From: Salinirussus sp.
GTDB lineage: Archaea > Halobacteriota > Halobacteria > Halobacteriales > Haloarculaceae
Reading direction: 5' to 3'
Assembly: GCA_028275005.1 (NCBI GenBank)
Contig: JAQCNN010000244.1
Location: 1-6,037 of the forward strand
DNA: 6,037 bases
In this document: positions 5,544 to 6,037 of the stretch, piece by piece
Numbering within the stretch: position 1 is the first letter of the stretch
Layout: the number at the start of each line of letters is the position of its first letter
Notes under the pieces: generated by a model
Told to the model about the DNA's origin: nothing
Seen by the model: only the letters and a program-made list of their open reading frames with translations
The model's database searches: none
Translations under genes and position numbers: made by a program

Positions 5544-6037
5544 CTACCGACACCGGGTGAGGAAGTTCGCGAACACCTCCTCCCCCTCCTCGGTGTGGGC
5601 GACCTCCGGGTGCCACTGGACGCCGTACAGCTCACGGTCGGGGTCACTCATCGCCTCCACCTCGCAGACGTCGCTGCGACCCGTCCGCGTGAAGCCGGTC
5701 GGCACCTCCTTTACCTCGTCAGCGTGACTCGCCCACACCCGCGTCTCGGGGGCCAGCGAGCCGACGAGCGGGTCGGTGTCGTCGGTGACCTCGACGGTGA
5801 CGTCCGCGTAGCCGCCGTACTCCCCGGGGCCGACGCGGCCGTCGAGCTCGTCGGCGATTAGCTGCATGCCCAGACAGACTCCCAGGACAGGCACGTCGAG
5901 TTCCAGGTAAGCCGGACAGTTGCCGACCCGCCCGATATCGGGCCCGCCCGAGAGCACGAGCCCGTCGGCGTCGACGGCCTCCGGTGGGGTCTCGTTGTCG
6001 AGGAGTTCGACGTCGACCCCCATATCCCGCAGCGCCC
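5544..6037 (-). CDS. guaA: GMP synthase glutaminase subunit, start outside window
   Basis: This is the C-terminal part of a stand-alone class I glutamine amidotransferase, the archaeal GMP synthase subunit A. It hydrolyses glutamine and passes ammonia to the separate ATP-pyrophosphatase subunit, which converts XMP to GMP. The visible part reads ALRDMGVDVELLDNETPPE, then GLVLSGGPDI, then the nucleophile elbow VLGVCLGMQLIADEL, whose catalytic Cys codon is at 5876-5874. GVQWHPEVAHTEEGEEVF carries the catalytic His (codon 5612-5610) and Glu two residues later, and the protein ends FANFLTRCR. The frame is open to the window edge at 6037 and family members have about 20 more N-terminal residues, so the internal ATG at 6023 is not the true start. 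The synthetase subunit is not in the window. Confidence 0.94.
   Translation of the reverse strand, partial: ALRDMGVDVELLDNETPPEAVDADGLVLSGGPDIGRVGNCPAYLELDVPVLGVCLGMQLIADELDGRVGPGEYGGYADVTVEVTDDTDPLVGSLAPETRVWASHADEVKEVPTGFTRTGRSDVCEVEAMSDPDRELYGVQWHPEVAHTEEGEEVFANFLTRCR

Noticed and set aside
5595..5861. Plus-strand open frame opposite guaA
   Set aside because: The minus strand has the complete glutaminase Cys and His/Glu motifs; the plus frame is a shadow.

Overview
The window comes from a haloarchaeon. The proteins are acidic and the genes GC-rich, TATA-like boxes sit about 30 bases upstream of starts with almost no leader, the adenylate kinase is the archaeal type, and GMP synthase is represented by a stand-alone glutaminase subunit. 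Haloarchaeal hallmarks also include a Tat signal followed by a GYGEGGYG-type linker and a Thr/Pro/Glu-rich lipoprotein. The genus cannot be fixed from the sequence.

Left part (1 to about 1760) looks accessory. The window opens inside a tRNA-Ser(CGA) gene on the + strand. The last 21 bases of the tRNA region (52-72) recur exactly at 150-170, as expected of an attachment-site scar from an element that used this tRNA gene. Downstream, in sequence that looks less GC-rich by eye, lie a Tat-exported fibronectin-III-like protein gene broken by a single-base frameshift (259-1055, minus strand), a stretch with no recognisable gene, and a small lipoprotein (1444-1758, plus strand) made almost entirely of a TETETPTPTP-type repeat.

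Middle and right (2080-6037) is core genome. A DJ-1/PfpI-family protein (2080-2667, plus) converges on a minus-strand cluster with only 10 bases between the two stop codons. In transcription order the cluster is the 5'-truncated GMP synthase glutaminase subunit (guaA, 5544-6037), a seven-helix DUF2070 membrane protein (3626-5494), a small DUF5789-like protein (3262-3552) and archaeal adenylate kinase adkA (2678-3262). The last two overlap in a TGATG and are probably translated together. TATA-like boxes precede both the DUF2070 gene and the DUF5789-like/adkA pair, so the cluster is probably three transcription units. guaA and adkA both act in purine nucleotide metabolism; the DUF2070 protein between them has no known role but carries a His/Asp-rich domain predicted to be cytoplasmic.

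I did not find an integrase, CRISPR array, toxin-antitoxin pair or defence system. The most interesting items are the tRNA-end duplication with its inverted-repeat spacer, the frameshifted exported protein, a 19-base palindrome between the lipoprotein and PfpI genes, and the DUF2070 domain.
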